In this document: piece after piece, positions 8,245-17,553 of the stretch | How positions within the stretch are numbered: the first letter of the stretch is position 1 | Layout: each line of letters opens with the position of its first letter | Assembly (NCBI RefSeq): GCF_900113255.1 | Contig: NZ_FOOR01000014.1 | Location: forward strand, 1-64,000 | Reading direction: 5' to 3' | DNA from: Novosphingobium sp. CF614 | GTDB taxonomy: Bacteria > Pseudomonadota > Alphaproteobacteria > Sphingomonadales > Sphingomonadaceae | DNA length: 64,000 bases | Translations under genes and position numbers: made by a program | Notes under the pieces: model-generated | The model's input: the letters and a program-made list of their open reading frames with translations, nothing else | Database searches by the model: none | Told to the model about the DNA's origin: nothing

Positions 8245-10016
8245 GCCGCCACGCGCGCGTGGCCTTCCGCGGCGCGGGCCTGCTCGACGATGGCGATGAA
8301 GGCCTCGTTCATATGGCCCGCCGCAGTGCCCGAGCGCGCGCGCACTTCCCGGGGCGTGCCGAGTGCCAGCAGGCGCCCGGCATCCTGGATGGCGACCCGG
8401 TCGCAGTATTCGGCCTCTTCCATGAAGTGGGTGGTCACCACGATCGTGACGCCCGCCTGCGAAAGCGCGGTGATAGTGCGCCAGAACGCCCGCCGCGCAA
8501 GCGGATCGATGCCGCTGGTCGGCTCGTCCAGGAACAGGATCTCCGGTTCGTGCAGCAGGCCGGCGGCCATCGCGAGGCGCTGCTTGTAGCCCAGCGGCAG
8601 GTTGCCGCTGGGGGCCGAGGGATCGAGGTCGAACTGGCGGATGATCTCCCTGACGCGGTCCTGCCGCCGCTTGCCGCGAAGACCGTAGGCACCGCCGAAG
8701 AAATCCAGGTTCTCCCGGACCGTCAGGTTCGAATAGAGCGAGAATTTCTGCGCGACATAGCCGATCCGCGCCCGCGCCGCCGCGCGCGCCGTGCGCAAGT
8801 TGACGCCGGCCACCCGCAGTTCCCCGCTGCTTGCTGGCAACAGGCCGCAGAGCATCCGGAACGTGGTGGTCTTGCCCGCGCCGTTGGGACCCAGCAGTCC
8901 GAAGATCTCGCCGCGCCGGACGTCGAAGCTGGTGTTGGCGACCGCCGTGAAATCGCCGAAGCGCCGCACCAGGTCGCGCACCAGGATCACCGGCGCCCCG
9001 TCATCGCCGGGGATCGGCCCATCCGCCCGTCCGGCGGCCAGCGGCGGCGGAACCGAAGCTTCCCGCGCCGGCCCCTCGTGCTCGTGAAGCAGGAGCATGA
9101 AGGCGTCCTCCAGTTCCGCCTCGCGCGGCTGCGCGTCGCAGCCGTGCAGCAGTTCCTTCAGCCGGGCATCGTCGCAAGCCGGCTGCCGGATGAAGCGCAC
9201 TTGCCCGCCGCTCGGCACGGCATCGACGACAAGGCCCGGCGCGTCGATCAGCCGCGCCTGCAAGTCCCGCGCCGGCACGTCCGCGTCCGGCGTGACCACA
9301 TAAGTCAGTCCGTCCGCCCGCGCCGTCAATGCCGCCGGCGTGCCTTCGGCCAGGAGCGCCCCCCGGTTGAGAACGAAGACCTGGTCGCAGCGCTGGGCTT
9401 CGTCCATGTAGGCGGTGCTGGCGATCACGCTCAGCCCCTCGGCCTCGATCAGTTGCTCGATGATCCGCCACAAGTCGCGGCGCGAGAGCGGGTCGACCCC
9501 CACGCTCGGTTCGTCCAGCAGCAGCAGGTCCGGAACGCGAACAAGCGTGCAGGCCAGGCCCAGCTTCTGCTTCATGCCGCCGGAAAGCTTGCCGGCCGGG
9601 CGCTGCGTGAAGCTGGCGAGATCGGTCATCGCCAGCAGACGGGAGAAACGCTCCGCGCGCACGGCCGGCGGCACGCCGTGCAGGTCCGCGTAGAGATCGA
9701 GGTTCTCCTGCACCGAGAGATCCTCGTAGAGGCCGAAGCGCTGCGGCATGTAGCTGATGCGGTTCTGCACCGATTGCGGATCGACCAGCAGGTCGATGCC
9801 CAGCACCGACAGCTTGCCGCCATCGGGCCGCAGCAGCCCCGCCATCATCCGCATCAGCGTCGTCTTGCCGGCGCCGTCGGGCCCCACGAAGGCGGTCAGC
9901 GTGCCGGGACGGATCGAGAGCGAAATGCCTGCGACAGCGTCGAACGGCTTGCCGTCGGGGCCACTGAACGTCTTGCGCAAGCCTTCGATGACGACGCTCG
10001 GAGGTGCGTCGATCAC
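8241..10016 (-). CDS. Fused two-domain ABC transporter ATPase (YbhF-like)
   Basis: The protein is 591 aa with two nucleotide-binding domains in one chain. Domain 1 has Walker A GPDGAGKT (45-52), signature LSGGMKQKLGLA and Walker B LLLLDEPSVGVDP. Domain 2 has Walker A GPNGAGKT and Walker B EILFLDEPTSGIDP, but its signature reads LPLGYKQRLAMA instead of LSGGQ. This degenerate second signature suggests asymmetric ATP sites. The two permease genes follow with ATGA overlap, and the HlyD adaptor gene precedes with ATGA overlap. It energises the YbhFSR-type efflux pump. Confidence 0.94.
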   Translation of the reverse strand: MIDAPPSVVIEGLRKTFSGPDGKPFDAVAGISLSIRPGTLTAFVGPDGAGKTTLMRMMAGLLRPDGGKLSVLGIDLLVDPQSVQNRISYMPQRFGLYEDLSVQENLDLYADLHGVPPAVRAERFSRLLAMTDLASFTQRPAGKLSGGMKQKLGLACTLVRVPDLLLLDEPSVGVDPLSRRDLWRIIEQLIEAEGLSVIASTAYMDEAQRCDQVFVLNRGALLAEGTPAALTARADGLTYVVTPDADVPARDLQARLIDAPGLVVDAVPSGGQVRFIRQPACDDARLKELLHGCDAQPREAELEDAFMLLLHEHEGPAREASVPPPLAAGRADGPIPGDDGAPVILVRDLVRRFGDFTAVANTSFDVRRGEIFGLLGPNGAGKTTTFRMLCGLLPASSGELRVAGVNLRTARAAARARIGYVAQKFSLYSNLTVRENLDFFGGAYGLRGKRRQDRVREIIRQFDLDPSAPSGNLPLGYKQRLAMAAGLLHEPEILFLDEPTSGIDPLARRAFWRTITALSQAGVTIVVTTHFMEEAEYCDRVAIQDAGRLLALGTPREVRARSGTAAGHMNEAFIAIVEQARAAEGHARVAA

Positions 10017-11014
10017 CGCGGCGCCCCGGTCTGGAGGCGGACCGTGACGGGCTGGCCAAGCCGCAGCAGGCCCGCCCGATCATCCACCCGCACCCGCACT
10101 TCGTAGACAAGGCTGGTGCGCAAGTCCTCGGTCTCCACCGACTTGGGCGTGAATTCGGCGACCGAGGAGATATAGCCCACTTTGCCGGGCACCGGCCGGT
10201 CGGGCGCGCTGTCGGTGGTCACCCGCGCGGCCATGCCCGGCTTTACCCGCCCCAGGTCGGCCTCGCCCACATAGACGCGAATCCACTTGGGGCTGGCCAG
10301 GGCCAGCTCGAACACCGCCCGTTGCGGAGAGGCCATGTCCCCCACCTCCAGCAGGCGGGAACGCACCACCGCGTCTTCGGGCGCGCGCAGTTCGCCTTGC
10401 GCGATCCGGTGGCGCGCCAGCGCCAGCGCCGCCTGAGAAGCCTTGAGCTGCGCCTGCGCGCCCGCCACGTCTTCCGCGCGCGGCCCCTTGATCGTGAGCC
10501 GCAAGGCCTCGCCCGCTTCCTGCGCTTGGGCGCCGGAAGCCTTGGCGGCGCTGGCGGCACGGTCGATCTCCTGCCCGGACACGCCGCGCCCCTGCGTGCT
10601 CGCCGCCACCTCGCGCAGGCGCGCCAGGTCGGCGGCGGCGCGCGCGGCGTCCGCCTGCGCGGCGGTAAGGCGTTCGCGCGCCTGCCGCACTTCCTCGGGC
10701 CTTGCGCCATTGCGCATGCGCAGGAGATTCTGCTGGTCGGCAGCGGCCCTGGCCTCGGCCTGCTCGGCTTCGAGCCCAAGCGTGCTGGTATCGAGCACGG
10801 CGAGCAGGTCTCCCGCCTTGACCAGATCACCCTCCTCGGCCTTGAGCGCCGCGACACGGCCACTGCCGTCGAACGCAAGCGAGACCTGGCGCACGTCGAC
10901 ATTGCCGTGCAGGACAAGCGTGCCCGCATCCCCGCCACCGCGCGACAGCCACCAGAGCGCCCCTGCGGCGACGAGCGCGGCAAGCACGAGAGCACCGATC
11001 ACGGATTTCTTCAT
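10013..11014 (-). CDS. HlyD-family membrane fusion protein (YbhG-like adaptor)
   Basis: The protein is 333 aa. After an N-terminal anchor (VIGALVLAALVAAGALWWLS) come the first lipoyl half (VSLAFDGSGRVAALKAEEGDLVKAGDLLAVLDTS), a long Ala/Arg-rich coiled coil (about 75-190), the second lipoyl half (GELRAPEDAVVRSRLLEVGDM) and a beta barrel. It is the periplasmic adaptor linking the inner-membrane ABC exporter to the NodT-type outer-membrane factor of the same operon. I took the ATG at 11014 (GGGAG 5 nt upstream); a GTG at 11020 in the same frame is possible. It is the first gene of the operon. No local regulator gene is seen. Confidence 0.93.
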   Translation of the reverse strand: MKKSVIGALVLAALVAAGALWWLSRGGGDAGTLVLHGNVDVRQVSLAFDGSGRVAALKAEEGDLVKAGDLLAVLDTSTLGLEAEQAEARAAADQQNLLRMRNGARPEEVRQARERLTAAQADAARAAADLARLREVAASTQGRGVSGQEIDRAASAAKASGAQAQEAGEALRLTIKGPRAEDVAGAQAQLKASQAALALARHRIAQGELRAPEDAVVRSRLLEVGDMASPQRAVFELALASPKWIRVYVGEADLGRVKPGMAARVTTDSAPDRPVPGKVGYISSVAEFTPKSVETEDLRTSLVYEVRVRVDDRAGLLRLGQPVTVRLQTGAPR

Positions 11015-11237
11015 CGACACTCCCGGCCTTGCTGGGTGAAACCTTTACTGCCGCCTGTGCCAAATTCCATTGGTTCGAACTCATGTTCCACGAAACTTGG
11101 TATTGTGCTTATACGATCCTGTCATCGCATTGCAGCAGGTCAAACTCCAGGGAAGTTGACCTTCGTCAGATAAAGTTCGCCGGATGGGGGCGTATCGCGG
11201 TTTTGCTTTCGCCCGCGTCCTGCTAGGCGCACCCACC

Positions 11238-13112
11238 ATGCTGACGATCCGCGACATCACCGTGCGCCTTGGCGGGCGCACCATCCTCGACGGCGCGAGC
11301 GCCACGCTTCCGCAGGGCGGCAAGATCGGCCTGATCGGCCGCAACGGCGCCGGCAAGTCGACGCTGGTCAAGACCATCATCGGCGAACTCGAGCCGGACG
11401 GCGGCGCGATCGACATGCCCCGCCGCGCCCGGTTGGGCTACATCGCGCAGGAAGCGCCGAGCGGCAGGCGCACGCCTTTCGAGGCGGTGCTGGAGGCGGA
11501 CACCGAACGCACCGCGCTGCTGGCCGAATCGGAAACCTCCGTCGATCCCGATCGTCTGGGCGACGTGCATGAACGCCTGATCGCCATCGACGCCTATTCC
11601 GCCCCGGCCCGCGCCGCCCGCATCCTGGTGGGCCTGGGCTTCGACGAGGCGATGCAGGCCCAGGCGCTGGACAGCTTTTCGGGCGGGTGGAAGATGCGCG
11701 TGGCGCTCGCGGCGCTGCTGTTCAGCGCGCCCGACGTGCTGCTGCTGGACGAGCCTTCGAACCACCTCGACCTGGAAGCCACGCTGTGGCTGGAGAGCTT
11801 CCTGCAAGGCTATCCCGGCACGCTGCTGGTCATCAGCCATGAGCGCGACCTGCTCAACACCGTGGTCGACCACATCCTGCACCTCCAGGCGGGCAGGCTG
11901 ACGCTCTATCCCGGCACTTACGACAGCTTCGAGCGCCAGCGCGCGGAACGCGCCCTGCAGGCCGCCGCCGCGCGCGCCGGCCAGGAAGCGCAGCGCAAGA
12001 AGCTGGCGGACTACGTCGCCCGCAACTCCGCCCGCGCCTCCACCGCCAAGCAGGCGCAGTCGCGCGCCAAGATGCTGGCCAAGATGCAGCCGATCGCCGC
12101 CGCAATCGAGGATCCATCGATGCGCTTCGACTTCCCGAGCCCGGACGAACTGCGCCCGCCGCTGGTGACGATGGATCTCGCCGCCGTCGGCTACGCACCC
12201 GGGGAGCCGGTGCTGCGCCGGCTCAACTTGCGCATCGATCCGGAGGACCGCCTGGCGCTGCTCGGGCGCAACGGCAATGGCAAGACCACCCTGGCGCGCC
12301 TGCTCGCCCGCCAGCTCGAGCCGATGGAAGGATCGCTCAGCTTCTCGCCGAAAATCCGCATCGGCTATTTCACGCAGTACCAGGTGGAAGAGCTTCCGGC
12401 CGACTCGACGCCGCTGGAACTGATGACCCGCGCCATGACCGGCAAGCCGCCGCAGACGGTGCGGGGCCAGCTCGGCCGCTTCGGCTTCTCGGGCGACCGT
12501 GCGACGGCGGAGACCCGGACCCTCTCCGGCGGAGAGCGCGCGCGCCTGGCGCTGGCGCTGGTGACGCGCGATGCGCCGCACCTGCTCATCCTCGACGAGC
12601 CGACCAACCACCTCGACGTCGACGCGCGCGAGGCGCTGGTCCAGGCGCTCAACCAGTTCGAAGGCGCGGTGATCCTGGTCAGCCACGATCGGCACATGGT
12701 GGAACTGGCCGCCGACCGCCTGGTCCTGGTCGATGACGGCACCGCCACGAACTATGACGGATCGATGGAAGATTACATCGATTTCGTGCTCGGCCGGAAC
12801 CAGCCCCGGGCCGACGACAAGCCCGCCGGCAACAAGGCCACGCGCAAGGCCGGCGCCCTCGCGCGCGAAGGCCTGAAAGCGCTGCGCCGCAAGGTGACCG
12901 AGGCGGAAACGCGGATGACCCGGCTGCAACGGCAGCTCGCGGCCTTCGATGCCGCGCTGAGCGACCCTTCAGCCGCGACCGGGGACCTCAAGGGCCTTGC
13001 CATCGGCGAGATCGGCCGCCGCCACACCGCCACCATCGCCGAACTGGAACAAGCCGAAACAGCCTGGCTCGCCGCCAGCGAGGAACTGGAAGCGGCATTG
13101 GGCGGCGGCTGA
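11238..13112 (+). CDS. ABC-F family ATP-binding protein (Uup/EttA-like)
   Basis: The protein is 624 aa with no membrane segment. It has two nucleotide-binding domains: Walker A GRNGAGKS and GRNGNGKT, signatures FSGGWKMRVALA and LSGGERARLALA, and Walker B VLLLDEPSNHLDLE and LLILDEPTNHLDVD. The basic linker between them (QRKKLADYVARNSARASTAKQAQSRAKML) is the ABC-F P-site tRNA-interacting motif. The C-terminal coiled coil (LKALRRKVTEAETRMTRLQRQLAAF) is Uup-like. Such proteins bind ribosomes or recombination intermediates rather than transport. I chose the ATG at 11238 because the conserved MLTIRDITVRLGG begins there. It is divergent from the efflux operon and convergent with the helicase gene. 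The 217-nt gap upstream holds no element I recognise. Confidence 0.94.
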   Translation: MLTIRDITVRLGGRTILDGASATLPQGGKIGLIGRNGAGKSTLVKTIIGELEPDGGAIDMPRRARLGYIAQEAPSGRRTPFEAVLEADTERTALLAESETSVDPDRLGDVHERLIAIDAYSAPARAARILVGLGFDEAMQAQALDSFSGGWKMRVALAALLFSAPDVLLLDEPSNHLDLEATLWLESFLQGYPGTLLVISHERDLLNTVVDHILHLQAGRLTLYPGTYDSFERQRAERALQAAAARAGQEAQRKKLADYVARNSARASTAKQAQSRAKMLAKMQPIAAAIEDPSMRFDFPSPDELRPPLVTMDLAAVGYAPGEPVLRRLNLRIDPEDRLALLGRNGNGKTTLARLLARQLEPMEGSLSFSPKIRIGYFTQYQVEELPADSTPLELMTRAMTGKPPQTVRGQLGRFGFSGDRATAETRTLSGGERARLALALVTRDAPHLLILDEPTNHLDVDAREALVQALNQFEGAVILVSHDRHMVELAADRLVLVDDGTATNYDGSMEDYIDFVLGRNQPRADDKPAGNKATRKAGALAREGLKALRRKVTEAETRMTRLQRQLAAFDAALSDPSAATGDLKGLAIGEIGRRHTATIAELEQAETAWLAASEELEAALGGG

Positions 13113-13157
13113 CACCGACCAACTCATACCAAGTCTCCTTGTTTTCGTCTTTGCGAG

Positions 13158-13170
13158 CCCGCGAAGCGGG
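13158..13170. terminator. Hairpin between convergent genes
   Basis: CCCGC-GAA-GCGGG forms a 5-bp stem with a 3-nt loop, downstream of the ABC-F gene and of the convergent helicase gene, followed by TGAGTTCTTAT. It could help terminate transcription in the 219-nt convergent gap. The lack of a clean U-tract keeps confidence low. Confidence 0.35.
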
Positions 13171-13211
13171 TGAGTTCTTATCAATGCCGGTCAGTATGAG
13201 CCGCAAAATGG

Positions 13212-13232
13212 ATGCTGAACCAGGTTCAGCAT
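13212..13232. repeat. Sphingomonad-type dispersed palindrome
   Basis: ATGCTGAACC-A-GGTTCAGCAT is a perfect 10-bp inverted repeat with a 1-nt centre, followed by GACG. It strongly resembles the 'atgctgaa...ttcagcat' extragenic palindromes that I know from sphingomonad intergenic regions. It lies between the convergent ABC-F and helicase genes and may double as a bidirectional terminator. Confidence 0.6.
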
Positions 13233-13331
13233 GACGACCTTGCGAGGAGTATTCCCATAAGCGATTGCCCATCCCCGGAAGGGGACGGGCTTCACGGGTT
13301 CGCGCCAGGCCGGCCCGTCCGCGCTTCGGCG

Positions 13332-15170
13332 TCACTCCGGCCGCTTGCCCTTTTTCGGCTTCTTGTGGAACGGCTTGCCGCCGGGCTTGCCGGGGCGAAC
13401 GTCAGGGCGGGTGTCGGGCCGCCCGCCGGGTCGGTCGCCGGTCGGGCGCGGGCGACGGGGGGCGCTGTCGGGACGGGACTCGCCCTCCCCGTGCCCATGC
13501 GGGCGACGGCCGCGCCCTTGCGGCCCGTCGCGGTCGCGGCTGCGATGCCTGGCGACATCGCGCGGCGTGTCCGGTGCGCGCTCGATGCGGATGCTCGCCT
13601 CGTACTCGCCATCCTCGCGCGCGGTACGCTCGACGGCGCGGGCGAACTGGTCGGCCAGGGCCGCGGGGATCTGGAAATGCGTCTGGTCGGCCGAGATGCG
13701 GATCTGGCCGACGGCATCGCGCGTCACGTGACCCCTGCGGCACAGGACCGGCAGGATCCAGCGCGGCTCGGCGTGCTGCTGGCGGCCCGCGTCCATGCGG
13801 AACCACACCACGTCGTCGAAACCGGGACGCTCGCGCTTCTGGCGCGCCTCGGGCGAGTTGCCGAGCAGTTCCTCGGGCTGCGGCAGCGCCGCGCGGTGGG
13901 CGCGGACCAGCGCGGCCGCCAGGTCCTCGGCGCTGACTTTGCCGAGCAGTTCGGCGGCGATCGCGCGATCCTCCTCCTCCGCTTCGATCGGGGTAAGCAG
14001 CTTTTCCATCAGCCGCTCGCGGTCCTTGGCGCGGATCGCTTCGGGATCCGGCGCCTCTCCCCACTCCGCCTCGATCCGGGCGCCGCGCAGCATCATCTCG
14101 ACCCGGCGGCGGCGGGGATAAGGAACCACCACAACGGCGGTGCCCTTCTTGCCCGCGCGCCCGGTGCGGCCGGAGCGATGCTGCAACGTTTCGGCGTCGC
14201 GCGGGATCTCGACGTGGATGACAAGGCTGAGCGAAGGCAGGTCGATGCCGCGCGACGCGACGTCGGTGGCGACGCAGATCCGCGCCCGCCGGTCCCGCAG
14301 CGCCTGCAAGGCGTTGTTGCGCTCGTTCTGGCTGTGCTCGCCCGACAGCGCCACCGCGGAAAATCCGCGCTCGACCAGCGTGGCGTGCAGGTGCTTGACG
14401 TTGTCGCGCGTCGCGCAGAACAGCATCGCCGTCTCCGCCTCGTGGAAGCGCAGCAGGTTGACCACCGCGTGCTCGATATCGGAAGGCGCGACCGTCACCG
14501 CCTTGTAGGCGATGTCGCCATGCCCGCGCGCCTCGCCCATGGTCGAGATGCGCAAGGCATTGCGCTGGTAGCGCTGCGCCAGCGCCTCGATCGGGCGCGG
14601 CATGGTTGCCGAGAACAGCAGCGTGCGCCGCCCCTCGGGCGTTGCGTCCAGCAGTTCCTCCAGATCCTCGCGGAAGCCCATGTCGAGCATCTCGTCGGCC
14701 TCGTCGAGCACGACCGCCCGCAAGGCGCCGAGCTTCAGCGCGCCGCGTTCCAGGTGATCGCGCAAGCGCCCGGGCGTGCCCACCACGATCGTCACGCCGC
14801 GCTCGAGCTGGCGGCGTTCCCGTACCGGGTCCATGCCGCCCACGCACGTCACGATGCGCGCGCCGGTGCGGGCGTAGAGCCATTCCAGTTCCCGGCTGAC
14901 CTGCTGCGCCAGTTCGCGCGTCGGCGCGATCACCAGGGCCAGCGGGCTTTCGGCCGGCCCGAGGGCACCGTCCGGCTCATCGGCAAGCAGCTCGTCCGCG
15001 ATGGCAAGGCCGAAGGCCACGGTCTTGCCCGAGCCGGTCTGCGCCGAGACGACGAGATCGCGGCCGCGCGCCTGCGGTTCGATGACGGCCAACTGGACGG
15101 GCGTCAGCGCCTCATAGCCATGCGCGGATAGAGCCTCGGCAAGAGGCTGGGGAAGAGGAGGAAAAGTCAT
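13332..15170 (-). CDS. DEAD-box ATP-dependent RNA helicase (DeaD/CsdA-like)
   Basis: The protein is 612 aa. Helicase motifs appear in order: Q-motif LTPVQLAVIEP, AQTGSGKT, PTRELAQQ, TPGRLRDHL, VLDEADEMLDMG, LFSATMP, then FCATRDNVKHL, CVATDVASRGIDLPSLSLVIH and HRSGRTGRAGKKG. Residues about 440-530 look like a DbpA-type RNA-binding fold (ISADQTHFQIPAALADQFA). The last 80 residues form an Arg/Gly/Pro/Lys-rich tail ending KKPKKGKRPE, typical of unstructured RNA-binding tails. The likely role is unwinding structured RNA in ribosome assembly, mRNA decay or the cold response. The start is the ATG at 15170. It is divergent from the DUF2334 gene across a 229-nt gap with no recognised element. Confidence 0.94.
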   Translation of the reverse strand: MTFPPLPQPLAEALSAHGYEALTPVQLAVIEPQARGRDLVVSAQTGSGKTVAFGLAIADELLADEPDGALGPAESPLALVIAPTRELAQQVSRELEWLYARTGARIVTCVGGMDPVRERRQLERGVTIVVGTPGRLRDHLERGALKLGALRAVVLDEADEMLDMGFREDLEELLDATPEGRRTLLFSATMPRPIEALAQRYQRNALRISTMGEARGHGDIAYKAVTVAPSDIEHAVVNLLRFHEAETAMLFCATRDNVKHLHATLVERGFSAVALSGEHSQNERNNALQALRDRRARICVATDVASRGIDLPSLSLVIHVEIPRDAETLQHRSGRTGRAGKKGTAVVVVPYPRRRRVEMMLRGARIEAEWGEAPDPEAIRAKDRERLMEKLLTPIEAEEEDRAIAAELLGKVSAEDLAAALVRAHRAALPQPEELLGNSPEARQKRERPGFDDVVWFRMDAGRQQHAEPRWILPVLCRRGHVTRDAVGQIRISADQTHFQIPAALADQFARAVERTAREDGEYEASIRIERAPDTPRDVARHRSRDRDGPQGRGRRPHGHGEGESRPDSAPRRPRPTGDRPGGRPDTRPDVRPGKPGGKPFHKKPKKGKRPE

Positions 15171-15399
15171 GATTTCTGAAAGAATCCTGCCGCGTCGAGC
15201 GGTTCGAATGAACGGGGGGAAAGATGCGCGAAAGGCCTGCCTTCGGGCTGGTTGGCGGCGCTATAGCGCAAATCGCGACATTTGGCGCGCACCAATTTCA
15301 CGGGCCGATTCCATCGGGCGGGCGGCCCCCGTGGGATCCCGGCGGCTGGGGATGATCCGGTGTCGCGGCGCCGTCATGGATCGGGCATAGAGACAAGCC

Positions 15400-16173
15400 A
15401 TGACTCCCTCCAATGGCGACAAGCGCCTCCTGGCCAATGGCGACAAGCGCCTCCTGGCGTCGATCCATGACGTCGGCCCCGGCTTCGAAAGCCAGGTCGA
15501 GCAATTGTGCGGCCTGCTGGAACGCCGGCTGGGCGGCCCGCGTTTCGCGATGCTGGTGGTGCCCGATCACTGGGGCCGCCATCCCTTGCGCGCGGACCAG
15601 GCGTTCCAATCGAAACTGCGCGCGTGGTCCGATGCCGGCGTGGAGATGTTCGTCCACGGCTGGTTCCATCGCGACACCGCCGAACACAGCGGCGCGGCGC
15701 GGTTCAAGGCCCGGCACCTGACGGCGGGCGAAGGCGAGTTCCTCGGCCTTGACGAGGCCGCCGCGCTCCAGCGCATGCGCGACGGCAAGGCCCTGGTCGA
15801 GGATGTGATCGGCCGCCCGGCCGCCGGCTTCATCGCCCCGGCCTGGCTCTATGGCGAAGGCGCGCGCGCGGCGCTGCGGCAGGCCGGTTTCGCCCTTGCC
15901 GAGGATCACTGGAAAGTCTGGGACGCCGGCAGCGGCGCCGTGCTGGCAAGCGGCCCGGTCGTGACCTGGGCAAGCCGGTCGCGGATGCGCACCGCCTCCT
16001 CGCTCGCCTTCGCCGCGCTGGCCCGGCGCGTGCTGGCACCGATGCGCACGGTTCGCGTCGCCGTTCACCCCGGCGATGTCACGAAGCCTTCCCTGATCGC
16101 CAGCATCGATGCCACCCTGCGCCGTTTCGCACGCACGCACCGCCCCTCCCGATATGCGGAAATCCTCCGCTGA
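15400..16173 (+). CDS. DUF2334/polysaccharide deacetylase-like protein
   Basis: The protein is 257 aa. The opening LLASIHDVGPGFESQVEQL and the later FAMLVVPDHWG, EMFVHGWFHR and GFIAPAWLYGEG match the DUF2334 branch of the NodB-like carbohydrate esterase 4 fold (N-terminal HD, then H-G-W-x-H metal ligands, then an A-P-A-W motif). It is predicted to deacetylate an envelope polysaccharide or act on a related glycan. The N-terminus carries two exact copies of the octapeptide NGDKRLLA, from a 24-bp tandem duplication. Glycosyltransferase and flippase-like genes follow on the same strand. Confidence 0.85.
   Translation: MTPSNGDKRLLANGDKRLLASIHDVGPGFESQVEQLCGLLERRLGGPRFAMLVVPDHWGRHPLRADQAFQSKLRAWSDAGVEMFVHGWFHRDTAEHSGAARFKARHLTAGEGEFLGLDEAAALQRMRDGKALVEDVIGRPAAGFIAPAWLYGEGARAALRQAGFALAEDHWKVWDAGSGAVLASGPVVTWASRSRMRTASSLAFAALARRVLAPMRTVRVAVHPGDVTKPSLIASIDATLRRFARTHRPSRYAEILR
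15410..15457 (+). repeat. Perfect 24-bp tandem duplication inside a coding start
   Basis: The 24-nt unit beginning CCAATGGCGACAAGCGCC occurs twice back to back (15410-15433 and 15434-15457) and encodes NGDKRLLA twice at residues 5-20 of the DUF2334 protein. The copies are identical, so the duplication looks recent. It keeps the reading frame. Confidence 0.95.
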
Positions 16174-16336
16174 CGGGAGGTTCATGGCGGTTCGGGGACG
16201 GTTTCACGTCGCCGGCGTGACAGGCAAGGCACCGTCACAAACCCGAAATCCGGACCCCGTAGAGCCCCACGGAATCTCCAGGAAAAAGCCACCGCGCAAG
16301 CTGCGGACGGCGATCAACGGCGGCGTCCGATCGAGC

Positions 16337-17527
16337 ATGCAAGGACCACTCAGGATCACGGTGCCAATCCACAGCCTGGAACCGGGCGGCGTCGAACGTG
16401 TCGCACTCGGACTCGCTTTGGAATGGCATCGTGCCGGCCACCGCGTGACCGTGGTGCTCGGCCGCTCGGGCAGCCGCAACTTGTGCAGCGCCCCGCCGCT
16501 CGACTACTGGCAGATTCCCACCCGGCTGCCGACCGCATCCTGGGAAACGCCCTGGATGGTGCATAGCCTCTACAGCTATCTGGTGGCCCATGGCAGCGAC
16601 GTGCTGTTCTGCCCGGGCAACACTTACGCCGTGGTCGCCGCCGGGATCAAGCTGCTGCTGGGCGAACATGCGCCGCCGATGGTGCTGAAGGTCAGCAATG
16701 CCCTGAGCCGGCCGGACATGCCGCCGCTGATGCGGCGCGGCTATGCATCCTGGCTGCGCGTCCAGGGCGCGCTGTTCGATCGCCTCGTCGGCCTTTCCGA
16801 GCCGATGCAGCGCGAAATCCGCGAGAGCACGCTCGCCCGGACGGAACAGGTTCCGGTGATCGCCAACCCCGTAATCACCCGCAAGCGGCTTGGCCAGCTC
16901 GCCCGGCTGAAGCGCGCGCCCGGCTCGGCCTGGGGCACGCGCTATCTTTCCGCCGGACGGCTGGTGCCGCAGAAGAACTACGCCATGCTCCTGCGTGCCT
17001 TCGCGCGCGCCGCCCGCCCGCACGACACGCTGACGATCGCCGGCGAGGGACCCGAGCACGCGGCGCTGGAACGCCTCGCGGAGCGGCTCGGGATCGCCGC
17101 GCGGGTCCGGTTTCCCGGCCACCTTGCCAGTATCGACACGCTCCTGCCCGAAACCGACGTGTTCGTGCTCAGCTCCGATTACGAGGGCCTGCCCGGCGTG
17201 GTCGTGGAAGCGCTGGCGGCGGGCCTGCCGGTGCTGGCCACCGACTGCTGCGTCAGCATGGCCTGCCTGCTCGACCACGGCCGCACCGGCCTGCTGGTGC
17301 CGCGCGGCGACGAGGCGGAGTTCGCCGAAGGGCTTGCCCGCATCCGCCAGTTCCGGACCGACCCGGAGCGCGCCCGCGCCATCGCCGCGATCTACGAAGT
17401 GGAAAGCGCCGCGCGCCGATACCTGGAAATGATGGCCGAACTCAGCCGCAGCCACCGCCGCGAAAGCGGGCGCTGGCCCTGCCTCAACCCGATGTCGCCG
17501 CGCACCACCCGCCATCACATGCACTGA
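16337..17527 (+). CDS. Glycosyltransferase family 4 protein
   Basis: The protein is 396 aa from the conservative start. It has a GT-B fold: N-terminal ITVPIHSLEPGGVERVALGLALEWHRAGH (the GGVER donor loop), then the GT4 C-terminal half with YLSAGRLVPQKNYAMLLRAFA, GEGPEHAALERLA and VLSSDYEGLPGVVVEALAAGLPVLATD (the E-x7-E region). It transfers a sugar to an envelope glycan; donor and acceptor are unknown. A longer start (ATG at 16184, with GGGAGG 4 nt upstream) would add 51 basic, low-complexity residues and cannot be excluded. It lies 163 nt after the deacetylase gene and 26 nt before the next membrane protein. Confidence 0.9.
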   Translation: MQGPLRITVPIHSLEPGGVERVALGLALEWHRAGHRVTVVLGRSGSRNLCSAPPLDYWQIPTRLPTASWETPWMVHSLYSYLVAHGSDVLFCPGNTYAVVAAGIKLLLGEHAPPMVLKVSNALSRPDMPPLMRRGYASWLRVQGALFDRLVGLSEPMQREIRESTLARTEQVPVIANPVITRKRLGQLARLKRAPGSAWGTRYLSAGRLVPQKNYAMLLRAFARAARPHDTLTIAGEGPEHAALERLAERLGIAARVRFPGHLASIDTLLPETDVFVLSSDYEGLPGVVVEALAAGLPVLATDCCVSMACLLDHGRTGLLVPRGDEAEFAEGLARIRQFRTDPERARAIAAIYEVESAARRYLEMMAELSRSHRRESGRWPCLNPMSPRTTRHHMH

Positions 17528-17553
17528 ACCGCGAAAGTCCCCCGGAGAAATTT

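Noticed and set aside
11021..11237. Sigma-70 promoters between the efflux operon and the ABC-F gene
   Set aside because: TTGACC and TATAAG-like hexamers exist but not at usable spacing, so I could not support a promoter call.
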